A stretch of 44,622 nucleotides of DNA. It comes from Chitinophagaceae bacterium UBA4407. GTDB lineage: Bacteria; Bacteroidota; Bacteroidia; Chitinophagales; Chitinophagaceae. Shown here in pieces: positions 25,701-34,051 of the stretch. Position 1 is the first letter of the stretch. Each line of letters opens with the position of its first letter. The notes under the pieces are model-generated. The model was given only the letters and a program-made list of their open reading frames with translations, ran no database searches and was not told where the DNA came from. Made by a program: the position numbers and the translations under genes. Where the stretch lies: NCBI GenBank assembly GCA_002390845.1, contig DGQT01000044.1, forward strand, positions 1 to 44,622, in the 5' to 3' direction.

Positions 25701-27562
25701 CATTTCATTTTTATACCACTCCCGGAAGATACAGCCTTACACTGATAGCACATGGCTATGGTGAATGCTTTGATACTGCCTTCCGGGTAATTAATCTCAA
25801 AGGCCCTAACGGAACTTTCAAATACAATCCCCTTTCAAATTGTTTTCCGTCAGAAGTTTCTTTTAACGCTGTAACAGAAAATACTTCACAATATACCTGG
25901 GACTTTGGGGATGGCGTTACAAAAGTTACAACAACAGACTCTGTAAAATATAACTATAAATTACCGGGTTCTTTTGTGCCTAAATTAATTATTGAAGACC
26001 GCACTGGATGCAAGGTTGCGCTTGAAAACAGTGATACGATCAGGGTACTGGGCGTTTATCCACATTTTTCAATTCAAAGTGAAACCGGCTGCGATTCCAC
26101 CCTTGCTGTTTTTACCGACTCTTCTGTGGTTTCCGATTTTGACGCTATAAAAAAACGCACATGGGTTTTTGGAGACGGAACACAATCGAAAGATATAAAC
26201 CCCTTTCATTATTACACTAGCCCCGGTATTTATTATGTGACGCTTTCTATGACAACAGATTCGGGCTGTTTTAGAAAAGACTCTTTGCCTTTAACAATAA
26301 ACATTAATAAAGCCCCTGTAATCTCGGCTACAATACCCGTTGCTCTATGTGTAAATGCGGATGGAAATTTTAATGCACAAGATACTTTTAATATTTCTGA
26401 CTCTTTAACCTGGTCATGGAGTTTTGGAGATGGTAATTCATCCAATCAGCAAAACACAAGTTACGGTTACACGAAAGCAGGAAATTATGATGTTAGCGTA
26501 ATATCAACAGCCATAACAGGCTGTGCGGATACGGCAATGAAAACTATCATAATTAACCCGCTGCCGCCAGTAGATGCGGGACCAGATTCGTCCCTATGTC
26601 GTTTTAAATCTATTAGATTGCTACCATCAGGAGCAACCAATTACCTGTGGACGGTTTCACCATCATTAAGCTGTGTTGCTTGTAGCAATCCTGTAGCCAA
26701 ACCCGATAGCACCACAACCTATTATGTTACCGGTACAGATAACTTTGGCTGCCAGGCATCAGATTCTGTAAATGTAGTTGTTTACCAGCCGGTAATTGTT
26801 TCACTTTCTGTTAGCGGCGATACTTTATGCCTGGGAAGCTCAGTTCAGTTAAATGCTTCGGGTGCTACTTATTACAGCTGGTCACCACCAGAAGGCTTAA
26901 GCGGCATCACAATACCCAACCCAGTTGCAGCGCCCAATACAACCACTGTGTATACTTTGATTGGTTCTTCAGATTCGAAGCAGTGTTTTACCGATACTGC
27001 AACAGTTTCAATTCTTGTGGCGCCAATTCCTACATTCAATATTGCTGATACTTTGATTACATTGAATGTTGGATCACCGTATCAGCTTAAAACAACAAGT
27101 TCGCCCGATGTGGTGCAATGGCTTTGGCTGCCGCCAGCTTACTTATCGTGCAGTAGTTGTGCACAGCCTCTGGCAATTCCTAAAACTAATATAACTTATA
27201 CAGCAACCGCCTCTACAATTTTTGGCTGTACGGCTACAGATAATATCAGGTTTGAGGTGTTGTGTAACGATGCAAACATTTTTATTCCCAACACATTTTC
27301 GCCCAATGCTGATGGAAAAAATGACTATTTCTATCCGCGTGGCAAAGGTTTGTTTACCATAAAATCAATGAAAGTATTTAACCGTTGGGGCGCTTTGGTT
27401 TTTGTAAAAAATAACTATGCACCCGAGAATGAAAATGAAGGATGGAATGGTACTTACAACAACAAATTACAGCCATCCGATGTGTATGTTTATATCATTG
27501 ATGTTCTTTGCGAAAATGGCACAGTGTTAAGCTATAAAGGAAATGTAACATTGATCAGATAA
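22724..27562 (+). CDS. Giant PKD-repeat surface protein with T9SS type B sorting domain (1612 aa)
   Basis: A secreted adhesin-like protein. A signal peptide at about 1-30 precedes some 15 PKD-like domains (roughly residues 30-1290), each with a core such as WDLGNG, WDFGDG or WVFGDG. Two or three Ig-like segments follow (VDAGPDSSLCRF, SGDTLCLGSSVQL), then a CHU_C type B T9SS domain from IFIPNTFSPNADGKND (about 1515) to the end. Paired Cys per domain suggest disulfides. Order and sequence of its later domains match the 941-residue neighbour, so the two arose by duplication, with extra PKD units added here. The PorP/SprF-like gene downstream suggests an SprB/SprF-like surface adhesin pair. The ligand is unknown. 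Confidence 0.9.
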   Translation: MKKPVANHINCRYATLILFFLVVRITAIGQLKADFSASVTSGCTPLVEVQFQDLSTGSPTQWEWDLGNGTISPKKSPTATYINPGTYTVKLIVKNAGGTDSVTKTNYITVYSKPVVNFSATPLSGCIPLNVNFTDLSTTESGTIQSWIWDFGDGISSTSPAPSHTYNLSDTFNVTLLVTTNFGCTQAILKTAYIAIADTVNADFTYTYSNICNPPVTIDFSNMSGSGSSLKYKWSFGDGINSGETNPSHIYTNPGNYDITLITANESGCTDTIVKSISVGVAQANFIVPALACINEAIPMQDSSIPVAVSGTWDFGDGTVGTGLNVFHTYSQPGTYEIIYKADFDGCSSSIKKSITVTEKPVASFTSPSVITACKAPLTIDFVNTSSGATAYIWNFGDGTTSTEINPSHTYTKAGTFTVTLTAFTTVGGCSDSAVQTGFVKINVPTILGFNGLPFSGCAPATIDFNPSIFSPDSIVSYKWNFGDGSTSSEAAPVYTYNVPGNYTVMLTIITAGGCTDTFELAPAVVASQRPVPGFTATPLNACASDEIQFTDTSLGGVTMWHWDFGDGGTSNEKNPLHHFQDTGHFTITLTVTNNGCSDSIIVPNYIFIQPPVAAFASTLDCSQRFLRTFDDQSIAPESWNWDFGDGDTSTQRNPAHTYINTGIYNVQLIVTNGACADTTISPVYIIDETPQINITALHSNFCKLDSLQFTTINYNSTYITNFKWDFGDGDSTTFSHAYNEIVHKYQQAGSYTPILVTTDLNGCYDTTQATTALNIYGPTANFLNIEGTCKDSLVVFNDSSFTDGIHNITKWVWDYGDGITDTLTQPPFQHYYSTAVFYTVKLIVQDSNGCTDTLLKPNALVITNPLADFSIPDSLRCSTSHIVFNNASRGVGLLYHWDFGDGNSSELQNPLHLYSAEGNYQVSLSVEDRFGCTDTIVKPGVVTISNPVAAFTISDSSATCPPLPVQVTNTSTSYSSAFWDFGDGNTSTQDAPFHFYTTPGRYSLTLIAHGYGECFDTAFRVINLKGPNGTFKYNPLSNCFPSEVSFNAVTENTSQYTWDFGDGVTKVTTTDSVKYNYKLPGSFVPKLIIEDRTGCKVALENSDTIRVLGVYPHFSIQSETGCDSTLAVFTDSSVVSDFDAIKKRTWVFGDGTQSKDINPFHYYTSPGIYYVTLSMTTDSGCFRKDSLPLTININKAPVISATIPVALCVNADGNFNAQDTFNISDSLTWSWSFGDGNSSNQQNTSYGYTKAGNYDVSVISTAITGCADTAMKTIIINPLPPVDAGPDSSLCRFKSIRLLPSGATNYLWTVSPSLSCVACSNPVAKPDSTTTYYVTGTDNFGCQASDSVNVVVYQPVIVSLSVSGDTLCLGSSVQLNASGATYYSWSPPEGLSGITIPNPVAAPNTTTVYTLIGSSDSKQCFTDTATVSILVAPIPTFNIADTLITLNVGSPYQLKTTSSPDVVQWLWLPPAYLSCSSCAQPLAIPKTNITYTATASTIFGCTATDNIRFEVLCNDANIFIPNTFSPNADGKNDYFYPRGKGLFTIKSMKVFNRWGALVFVKNNYAPENENEGWNGTYNNKLQPSDVYVYIIDVLCENGTVLSYKGNVTLIR

Positions 27563-27575
27563 AAAAGTTCTTATT

Positions 27576-27790
27576 CTTTTGAGCCGGGCAATAGAATTAC
27601 TATGAGGCATTCTTGCGTCGCACTCTTGTACGTTCGGAGTAAGATTGAGCAAGCTGCGAGCCATGAGCTGTGAGCTGCGTGCAAGATACAAGGGCTCGTA
27701 GCTCGAAGCTAAAAGCTCATAGTTATTCTTCAGCACAAGTGTGCGACGCAACAAAAGCTTAATTATTAAATCAAAAGCCCGGTTCATAAA
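27576..27790. repeat. Inverted pair of dispersed elements (variant A) enclosing a heptamer array
   Basis: Left arm (27576-27636, plus): TTTTGAGCCGGGC, ATTACTATGAGGCATTC, TTGCGTCGCACTCTTG, TACGTTC. Right arm (27733-27790, minus): TGAACCGGGCTTTTG, TTAAGCTTTTGTTGCG, TCGCACACTTGTGC. Both cores are variant A. The spacer is almost wholly the 77-base heptamer array at 27650-27726. This structure accounts for the gap between the PKD gene and the porP-like gene. Confidence 0.8.
27650..27726. repeat. Heptamer array with inverted symmetry (11 units, 77 nt)
   Basis: Eleven consecutive 7-base words in a single phase. The left side has TGAGCTG twice with CAAGCTG and CGAGCCA; the right side has GGGCTCG, TAGCTCG and AAGCTCA. 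GAGC words on the left and GCTC words on the right can pair. It has the same length and design as the array at 40946, but with a different word. Confidence 0.75.
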
Positions 27791-27909
27791 ATGTATTAAA
27801 AAAAGACCATTTCACGATTAAAATACAATGTAATCAGCCAGGGTAATACCCGGCAATTTTCCGGCAACAAATGAAATCACTAACTTCACATATCATCAAT
27901 ATCCTGGGC

Positions 27910-28938
27910 ATGAAAAATAAACTGTTCATAACAGTGCTATTCTTTATTGCGTGCATGCAATATGCGCATGCGCAGGATCCGCATTTTTCTCAATTCTTTG
28001 AAGCGCCGCTATTGCGCAATCCCTCACTGGCCGGGCTTTTTGAAGGAGACATCAGAATTCAGGGTGTGTACCGCAACCAGTGGGGAAGCGTTACTGTGCC
28101 GTATCAAACCGGCTCGTTTAACCTGGAGTATAAACAGCCTATTGGTAAAGCAAATGATTTTATTACAACTGGCTTTCAAATTCTCTACGACCGTGCAGGT
28201 ACTACCAATTTTACCACTACCAATTTATACCCTGCGGTGAATTATCACAAGTCGATGAACGGTGAAAAAACCAAATATCTTTCGCTTGGTTTTATGGGCG
28301 GTTATGTGCAAAGAAGGATTGACCGTTCTAAAATAACCACCAACAGTCAGTACGGACCCAATGGTTATAACCCTTCACTTGCGGATGGTGAAACTTTTAC
28401 AACTACAAATTATCACTACTGGGATGGAAGCTTTGGCATGTCGTTCAATTCATCGATCAATGGCAGTGAGAATGATAACTATTTTGTCGGGCTTGCCTAT
28501 CATCATTTTAACCGGCCCTTAAATTCGTTTTATAAAAATCCGGGTGTAGAATTGAACCCGAAACTGGTGGCTTCGGCCGGGGCACGTTTTACGGCATCAG
28601 AGAATTCTTTTATTACTGTTCAGGCAGATTTTTCCAAACAAGGCGAATACAAAGAAACCATTGCAGGTGCAACGTATTCTATAAAGATTGGCGACGATTA
28701 TGCAAACCCACTTTATACGCTGCACTTAGGCGGCTACCTGCGCCTGCGCGATGCTTTTATACCTTTTCTTAAAATTGATTACAGGCCATTCTCTGTTGGG
28801 TTTAGCTACGATGCAAATATTTCGCAATTAAAAACTGCAAGCCAGGGCCGCGGTGGTTTTGAACTTTCTATTTCGTATGCAGGTTTCCTTGACAGGGGCA
28901 ACACCACAAAAAATGCTGTGGTTTGTCCTAAGTTTTAA
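27910..28938 (+). CDS. PorP/SprF-family T9SS outer membrane protein
   Basis: Members of this family are outer-membrane beta-barrels; SprF-type members are needed for secretion of particular type B cargo. The mature start QDPHFSQFFEAPLLRNPSLAG (cleavage after AHA) is the family hallmark, followed by YRNQWGSV and barrel strands ending with a C-terminal GGFELSISY. The ATG at 27910 gives a clean signal peptide (MKNKLFITVLFF ... AHA) and a 342-residue protein. An ATG 13 codons earlier (27871) is also possible. It lies directly downstream of the 1612-residue type B protein on the same strand, as sprF lies beside sprB, so it probably serves that cargo. Confidence 0.9.
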   Translation: MKNKLFITVLFFIACMQYAHAQDPHFSQFFEAPLLRNPSLAGLFEGDIRIQGVYRNQWGSVTVPYQTGSFNLEYKQPIGKANDFITTGFQILYDRAGTTNFTTTNLYPAVNYHKSMNGEKTKYLSLGFMGGYVQRRIDRSKITTNSQYGPNGYNPSLADGETFTTTNYHYWDGSFGMSFNSSINGSENDNYFVGLAYHHFNRPLNSFYKNPGVELNPKLVASAGARFTASENSFITVQADFSKQGEYKETIAGATYSIKIGDDYANPLYTLHLGGYLRLRDAFIPFLKIDYRPFSVGFSYDANISQLKTASQGRGGFELSISYAGFLDRGNTTKNAVVCPKF

Positions 28939-28950
28939 TTGTTTAGTGAT

Positions 28951-29053
28951 TTTTTTGAGCCCGGCTTGGGTATTTTAACTGGGCTTTTGTTGCCACGCTC
29001 GTTTCACAGTTCCTCTTTCATGGCAGCATTTAAGCGAAGCTTGGCTGCCTGCC
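28951..29053 (+). repeat. Dispersed intergenic element, core variant C
   Basis: Seven T with GAGCCCGGCTTGGG, then GGGCTTTTGTTGCCACG, CTCGTTTCACAGTTCC, CATGGCAGCATTTAAGCG and AAGCTTGGCTGCC. It is a single arm directly after the porP-like stop codon. Confidence 0.75.
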
Positions 29054-29120
29054 TGGAATATCATTAACTTTCCATAAAGTTCAGTTGGTATTGTTTTCGA
29101 TTGTAAAGGAAAAAAGATCA

Positions 29121-29516
29121 ATGAAAATATTTATACCTGCATTTTTACTCATCATCTCTTTTGCTGCAAAGTCACAAAAGATTGACAGTATCTATTTTCA
29201 TCTTTATACAGATAGCCTTAAAAGAGGAGTGCACAATTACATAAATATAGATGCTAAAATTGCCAATGGAAAGTACTTACCCTTGAGCGATAAGGAGATT
29301 ACATTCTGGAGCAATACAGGCACCTGGCAAGGCAATGACCTGATCATTGATTCTACTTATAAAGCTGATTCAGTTGTAATAAAGGCTGTTTTAAAGGACC
29401 ATCCTGAATTGAATAAAACCATTACGATATACATTAAGAAAATAACTGCCAATCCTGTTTTGAAAACCGAATCAGAAATAATAAATAATCCAAGAAAAAG
29501 AAAAGTTAGTTCGTGA
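29121..29516 (+). CDS. Small secreted protein of unknown function
   Basis: I do not recognise a family. From the ATG at 29121 the product has 131 residues with a signal peptide (MKIFIPAFLLIISFAAKSQ). The mature part is mainly beta: it reads like a single Ig or bacterial adhesin domain (NYINIDAKIANGKYLPLSDKEITFWSNTGTW ... VVIKAVLKD), then a short basic tail (NNPRKRKVSS). The open frame has an upstream ATG at 29085, but the signal peptide supports 29121, and AAGGA lies about 12 bases before it. It follows a variant C repeat, so it is not clearly cotranscribed with the porP-like gene. Confidence 0.6.
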   Translation: MKIFIPAFLLIISFAAKSQKIDSIYFHLYTDSLKRGVHNYINIDAKIANGKYLPLSDKEITFWSNTGTWQGNDLIIDSTYKADSVVIKAVLKDHPELNKTITIYIKKITANPVLKTESEIINNPRKRKVSS

Positions 29517-29640
29517 TCCCCGTTAATATTCTTTAGAATACAATTATACAAATTAGCTGTACAGTGCCTCTGCGGCAGACTACATATTAGTGATATAAGA
29601 AGCAAAAAAGTGGTTGCAGCGCCAAAAGCTTTCTGGATGG

Positions 29641-29727
29641 GTTTACAGTTCCGAACAGTGGTGAGCGAAGTAGAACCATCATGGCGGCATTAAAGCAAAG
29701 TCCCGGATTCATTTCAGAATTGCATCT
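29641..29727 (+). repeat. Degenerate variant C dispersed element
   Basis: TTTACAGTTCC, CATGGCGGCATTAAAGC and TCCCGGATTCATTTCAG follow the order of variant C, but the outer boxes are lost. It lies in the 465-base gap 29517-29981. The rest of that gap is AT-rich, with the pckA promoter box near its end. Confidence 0.4.
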
Positions 29728-29948
29728 TTGGGGTGGTAATCCTTTTCTGTTTTAAAAATTGAACTTAGCAAATATTGTTTTTTTAAGATTTAGAATTATT
29801 ATTATTTCTCGAACAACGCTTTAAAAAATGTTCAATATTTCGATTAAAAAAAACCTCCATTTACATCGTTTCAAATTTTTTCAATCTTTCATTTAATATT
29901 TTCTATGTTTTTAAAAATACAAACTAACGGAAGTAAGTTTACTAAGCA

Positions 29949-29956
29949 TACCTTTG
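29949..29956 (+). promoter_or_regulatory. Candidate -7 promoter box for pckA
   Basis: TACCTTTG, an exact TAnnTTTG match, ends 25 bases before the pckA ATG. Confidence 0.5.
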
Positions 29957-29981
29957 CAGTAACATAAAAATCATTTCTGTT

Positions 29982-31586
29982 ATGCCAGTATCATTATTAA
30001 ATATTAACACAGCGAATCTTCTGAAAACGGGTCTGACCAGTAAAAACATACACTACCAGTTAGAACCTGCACAGCTTACAGAACAAACTATTATCAGGCA
30101 GCAGGGCGTAATAAATAATACAGGTGCATTGTGTATCAATACAGGGGCCTTTACGGGCCGCAGCCCTTTAGACAAGTTCACTGTAAAAGATGCCATTACC
30201 GAAACCACTGTTTACTGGAACAATTTCAACATACCAATAGAAGAAAAATATTTTTTTCAGTTAAAGGAAAAATTGCTCAATCATTTAAACAACCAGCCTG
30301 AAGTTTGGGTTCGTGATGCTTATGCTTGTGCCCATCCTTCTTACCGTATGAATATTCGTGTAATCAATGAAAACCCCTGGAGCAACTTATTTGCATACAA
30401 TATGTTCCTTCGCCCGAAAGAACAGGAACTGGAAAATTTTGAACCTGAATGGACAATCATCCAGGCACCGGATTTCAAAGCTGATCCAAAAATTGATGGC
30501 ACCCGTCAACCCAACTTCGCAATAATTTCTTTTACTCATAAAACGATACTCATTGGCGGCACAGGTTATACAGGCGAAATAAAAAAAGGCATTTTCACGG
30601 TGCTCAATTATCTTTTACCACATGATAAAAATGTATTGAGCATGCATTGCAGTGCCAATATGGGGCGCAAGGGTGATGTTGCAGTTTTCTTTGGATTAAG
30701 TGGAACGGGCAAAACAACACTGAGTGCTGACCCAGGCAGAAAATTAATTGGTGACGATGAACACGGTTGGACAAACGACTCAGTTTTTAATTTTGAAGGC
30801 GGCTGCTATGCAAAGTGCATTGATCTAAGTGAAGATAAAGAACCTGAAATTTTTCATGCAATAAGGTCAGGTGCATTGGTAGAAAATATAACTTTCATTG
30901 GGAATACTGATGAAATTGATTTCTCCGACAAAACCATTACAGAGAATACAAGAGTAAGCTACCCGCTTAATTATATTAGTAACGCACTTGAACCTTCGGT
31001 AGCAGGTACGCCAAAAAATATTTTCTTTTTAACCTGCGATGCTTATGGTGTTTTACCACCCATTAGTAAATTAACACCTGGTCAGGCAATGTACCAGTTT
31101 ATTAGCGGTTATACTGCAAAAGTAGCAGGCACCGAAGCAGGTATTACCGAACCCAAAGCTACATTCAGCGCATGTTTTGGAGCACCTTTCCTTCCGCTGC
31201 ACCCGGGGTTTTATGCAGAAATGCTTGGTAAAAAAATGAAAGAGCACAACGTAAATGTGTGGATGGTGAATACCGGCTGGATTGGCGGAGCGTACGGCAC
31301 AGGCGCACGTATAAAATTGAGATACACAAGAGCGATGATTACAGCGGCATTGAATGGAGATCTTAATAATGTTGAAATGGAAGCGCATCCTGTTTTTGGT
31401 ATGTTGATTCCTAAAACCTGCCCCAATGTTCCGGATGCCCTGCTAAATCCGCGGGCTACGTGGACACTTAAAGACGCATACGATAAACAGGCTAAAGAAC
31501 TGGCTACGCATTTTGTGAAGAATTTTGAAAAATATGCATCTTGTGTCGCAAAAGAAATTTTAAACGCCGCACCTGTTGCAGAATAA
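29982..31586 (+). CDS. pckA: Phosphoenolpyruvate carboxykinase (ATP)
   Basis: This cytoplasmic enzyme converts oxaloacetate and ATP to PEP and CO2, the entry step of gluconeogenesis. At 534 residues it fits the ATP-dependent family. Visible motifs are GRSPLDKF near 60, the P-loop GLSGTGKTT at 238-246 (Lys244, Thr245), and the metal- and substrate-binding block LIGDDEHGW followed by NFEGGCYAKCI. A TAnnTTTG box lies 25 bases upstream and a strong terminator 87 bases downstream, so it is a single-gene unit. Confidence 0.95.
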   Translation: MPVSLLNINTANLLKTGLTSKNIHYQLEPAQLTEQTIIRQQGVINNTGALCINTGAFTGRSPLDKFTVKDAITETTVYWNNFNIPIEEKYFFQLKEKLLNHLNNQPEVWVRDAYACAHPSYRMNIRVINENPWSNLFAYNMFLRPKEQELENFEPEWTIIQAPDFKADPKIDGTRQPNFAIISFTHKTILIGGTGYTGEIKKGIFTVLNYLLPHDKNVLSMHCSANMGRKGDVAVFFGLSGTGKTTLSADPGRKLIGDDEHGWTNDSVFNFEGGCYAKCIDLSEDKEPEIFHAIRSGALVENITFIGNTDEIDFSDKTITENTRVSYPLNYISNALEPSVAGTPKNIFFLTCDAYGVLPPISKLTPGQAMYQFISGYTAKVAGTEAGITEPKATFSACFGAPFLPLHPGFYAEMLGKKMKEHNVNVWMVNTGWIGGAYGTGARIKLRYTRAMITAALNGDLNNVEMEAHPVFGMLIPKTCPNVPDALLNPRATWTLKDAYDKQAKELATHFVKNFEKYASCVAKEILNAAPVAE

Positions 31587-31672
31587 AAAATTTGTTTACT
31601 TTTAATTACCTTTTTATCCAATACAGTTCAACATGGATTGTTTTTAATGCCTCTTCGATTGCTTTATATATG

Positions 31673-31702
31673 AAACTCCACTTTTACAGGTGGAGTTTTT
31701 TT
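31673..31702 (+). terminator. Rho-independent terminator of pckA
   Basis: Stem AAACTCCAC with GTGGAGTTT around an 8-base loop, running into a T tract. The T tract touches the start of the next repeat element. Confidence 0.85.
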
Positions 31703-31945
31703 AATACCAGCAGAAGCATTTCATAGCATCTTCGTTGCGTCGCAATCACTTCATCTGTATAAAATATGGCATCGTCAGCATCATAATCAGCACTTCAAAT
31801 TAATTCCACCAAACTTCTGGTTTTCCTTGCAAATAATGGAGTATTGCTTTTATAAGCCGCTTTACACAATGCTCAACAGTATTACAGCAAGTACAAGAGT
31901 GCGACGCAAGAGGCGATAATAGTAGCACTAGCGCCGGGTCAATTA
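31702..31945. repeat. Inverted pair of dispersed elements (variants D and A)
   Basis: Left arm (31702-31754, plus): AATACCAGCAGAAGC, TTTCATAGCATCTTC, GTTGCGTCGCAATCAC, TTCATC. Right arm (31889-31945, minus): TTGACCCGGCGC, TACTATTATCGCCTC, TTGCGTCGCACTCTTG, TAC, then GTTGAGCATTGTG as the inner box. It fills most of the gap between pckA and the DUF6526 gene. Confidence 0.7.
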
Positions 31946-32055
31946 TATTGCTTTGTCAAATTTTGGTTCTATTTTATAAGTAAAACGCTTACTGAAATCC
32001 CCTATTCGCACAAAGTTTAATAATACCATTTATCTTGCCTGCCAAAACCAAAAAA

Positions 32056-32490
32056 ATGAAACAGCAAAACTATTCGGCACATGCACGTTACGTTATCGGG
32101 TATCATATTATCACAGCCCTGCTTATTCTTGCCATATTTATTTTATCAATAATAAATTTTTTCCATGTTGCGGGGCAGCCGGGTTGGCTTTTTACAGGGC
32201 TTATGCCTTTAACGACAAGTATCGTTTTTATACTATTGTTTTATTATGCCCGCGCCTTTGCATTAAAGGCACAGGACAGGGCTATCCGTGCAGAAGAAAA
32301 TTTCAGATATTTTATTCTTACCGGCAAACAATTTGATAAATCGTTACGCATGTCGCAAATTATTGCATTGCGCTTTGCCCCCGATGAAGAAATAGTAAAA
32401 CTTGCCGACCGCGCAATAAAAGAAAACCTAAGCTCAAAGGATATTAAAAAGGCTATTGTAAACTGGAGACCAGACCATCACAGGGCATAG
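32056..32490 (+). CDS. DUF6526 family membrane protein
   Basis: The 144-residue protein begins QNYSAHARYVIGYH, the N-terminal signature I associate with DUF6526. Two hydrophobic helices follow (about 16-38 and 48-70), then a conserved soluble C-terminal half with DRAIRAEENFRYFILTGK, IIALRFAPDEE and IKKAIVNWRPDHHR. The function is unknown. The frame also offers a TTG at 32035, but that TTG is part of TATCTTGC, which looks like a promoter box, so the ATG at 32056 is preferred. Confidence 0.75.
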   Translation: MKQQNYSAHARYVIGYHIITALLILAIFILSIINFFHVAGQPGWLFTGLMPLTTSIVFILLFYYARAFALKAQDRAIRAEENFRYFILTGKQFDKSLRMSQIIALRFAPDEEIVKLADRAIKENLSSKDIKKAIVNWRPDHHRA

Positions 32491-32616
32491 GCTCGTTATA
32501 CTATATATCATAATTCAGGATAATGCTTATTATTGCAAAGCATTTTATTGATTGTTGATAATACTGGCTTATTAAAAGAAGCCAATAACAACCTTTTAAA
32601 ACGAACACAATAAACT

Positions 32617-33861
32617 ATGAAAAGAGTAGTAATAACAGGTATGGGTGCATTAACTCCTGTTGGAAATAATGTTACTGACTACTGGCATTCACTTGTTAAC
32701 GGCATCAGTGGCGCAGCACCAATTACCCGGTTCGATGCGAGCAAATTCAAAACACGGTTTGCATGTGAGCTTAAAAATTTCAATGCCTTGGATTATATCG
32801 ATAAAAACGAAACAAGGCGTTACGATGTTTATGCACAATACGCATTAATTGCTGCCAATGAAGCCATAAAACATGCAGAACTTAATTTCGAAAATTTAAA
32901 CCGCAACCGCATCGGCGTTATCTGGGGCTGCGGCAATGGTGGCAGTACCACTTTCCAGGAAGAAGTAATGGCGTTTGCAAAAGGCGATGGCACGCCGCGC
33001 TTCAATCCCTTCTTTATTCCGAAAATTATCGGAAACATGGCGGCAGGTATTATCTCTATTAAACATGGTTTAAGGGGAATAAACTTTGCAACCGTTACAG
33101 CCTGCGCATCTTCTAATACCGCAATGATCGAAGCATTCAATAATATACGTTGGGGCAAGGCCGATATTATTGTAGCCGGTGGTTCTGAAGCTCCTTTGAA
33201 TGAAAGTTCAGTTGCAGGTTTTAGTGCATCAAAAGCCCTTTCCGCAAATAATGAACACCCTGAGGCTGCGTCACGGCCATTCGATGTAAACAGAGACGGC
33301 TTTGTAATTGCCGAAGGTGCAGGTGCAGTAATTTTAGAAAGTTTGGAAAGCGCAATCAACCGAGGCGCTACTATTTATGCTGAAATGGTTGGCGGCGGTA
33401 TGGCCGCAGATGCTTACCATATGACCGGAACGCACCCTGACGGAGACGGTGCCGTAATCGGTATGACAGAAGCTTTGCTCGAAGCCAACCTGCAACCATC
33501 TGAGATAGATTATCTCAATGCTCATGCTACCTCTACCCCATTGGGCGATGCAAGCGAGTTAAAAGCCGTAGAAAGGATATTCGGTGTAAACACCAACTTG
33601 AACATCAGCGCAACCAAATCTATAACAGGTCACCTGCTGGGTGCCGCCGGTGCCATTGAAGCCATTGCCTGTATAAAAGCAATGCAGGAAAGCCTGATAC
33701 CGCCTACCATCAATACAACAGAAGTTGAGCCGGGGTTTGCAGGTAAGTTTAATCTTACACTTGGCAAAGCTGTAAACAAAACAGTAAACTATGCCATGAG
33801 CAATACTTTTGGTTTTGGCGGACATATTGCAACGGCTATTTTTAAAAAATGGAGTGACTAA
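32617..33861 (+). CDS. fabF: Beta-ketoacyl-ACP synthase II (FabF)
   Basis: This enzyme condenses malonyl-ACP with acyl-ACP in type II fatty acid synthesis. The 414-residue protein starts MKRVVITGMGALTPVG. The Cys-His-His triad is complete: Cys163 in VTACASSNTA, His303 in NAHATSTPLGD and His339 in KSITGHLLGAAGA. The glycine-rich C-terminal NTFGFGGHIAT is also present. Many genomes place acpP directly upstream, but here the upstream gene is the DUF6526 protein and no acyl carrier protein gene is present. A close paralogue with a specialised chain cannot be excluded. Confidence 0.93.
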   Translation: MKRVVITGMGALTPVGNNVTDYWHSLVNGISGAAPITRFDASKFKTRFACELKNFNALDYIDKNETRRYDVYAQYALIAANEAIKHAELNFENLNRNRIGVIWGCGNGGSTTFQEEVMAFAKGDGTPRFNPFFIPKIIGNMAAGIISIKHGLRGINFATVTACASSNTAMIEAFNNIRWGKADIIVAGGSEAPLNESSVAGFSASKALSANNEHPEAASRPFDVNRDGFVIAEGAGAVILESLESAINRGATIYAEMVGGGMAADAYHMTGTHPDGDGAVIGMTEALLEANLQPSEIDYLNAHATSTPLGDASELKAVERIFGVNTNLNISATKSITGHLLGAAGAIEAIACIKAMQESLIPPTINTTEVEPGFAGKFNLTLGKAVNKTVNYAMSNTFGFGGHIATAIFKKWSD

Positions 33862-33912
33862 TTTAGGTCTTGGCTCAAACAGATATTAAAACCGTGCAAT
33901 GATAATTGGATA

Positions 33913-33974
33913 TTTTTTGAGCCAGGCTGCAGATTTACTATGAAGCTTTTCTTGCGTCGCACTCTTGTACGTTT
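33913..33974 (+). repeat. Dispersed element, variant A, left of the DUF4920 gene
   Basis: A T-run with GAGCCAGGCTGCAGATTT, ACTATGAAGCTTTTC, TTGCGTCGCACTCTTG, TACGTTT, then CTTCGGCAAGGTGCAG as the inner box. The segment CTGCAGATTTACTATGAAG recurs exactly in the inverted copy at 34627-34686, on the other side of the gene. Confidence 0.8.
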
Positions 33975-34051
33975 AGATCAATCTTCGGCAAGGTGCAGTC
34001 TTAAAACTTAATAACAACAGGGCTTAACACTCAAACAAAAAATAAAACCAT

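Noticed and set aside
27650..27726. CRISPR-like or direct-repeat array
   Set aside because: Units are 7 bases with no spacers and inverted symmetry; no cas gene is present.
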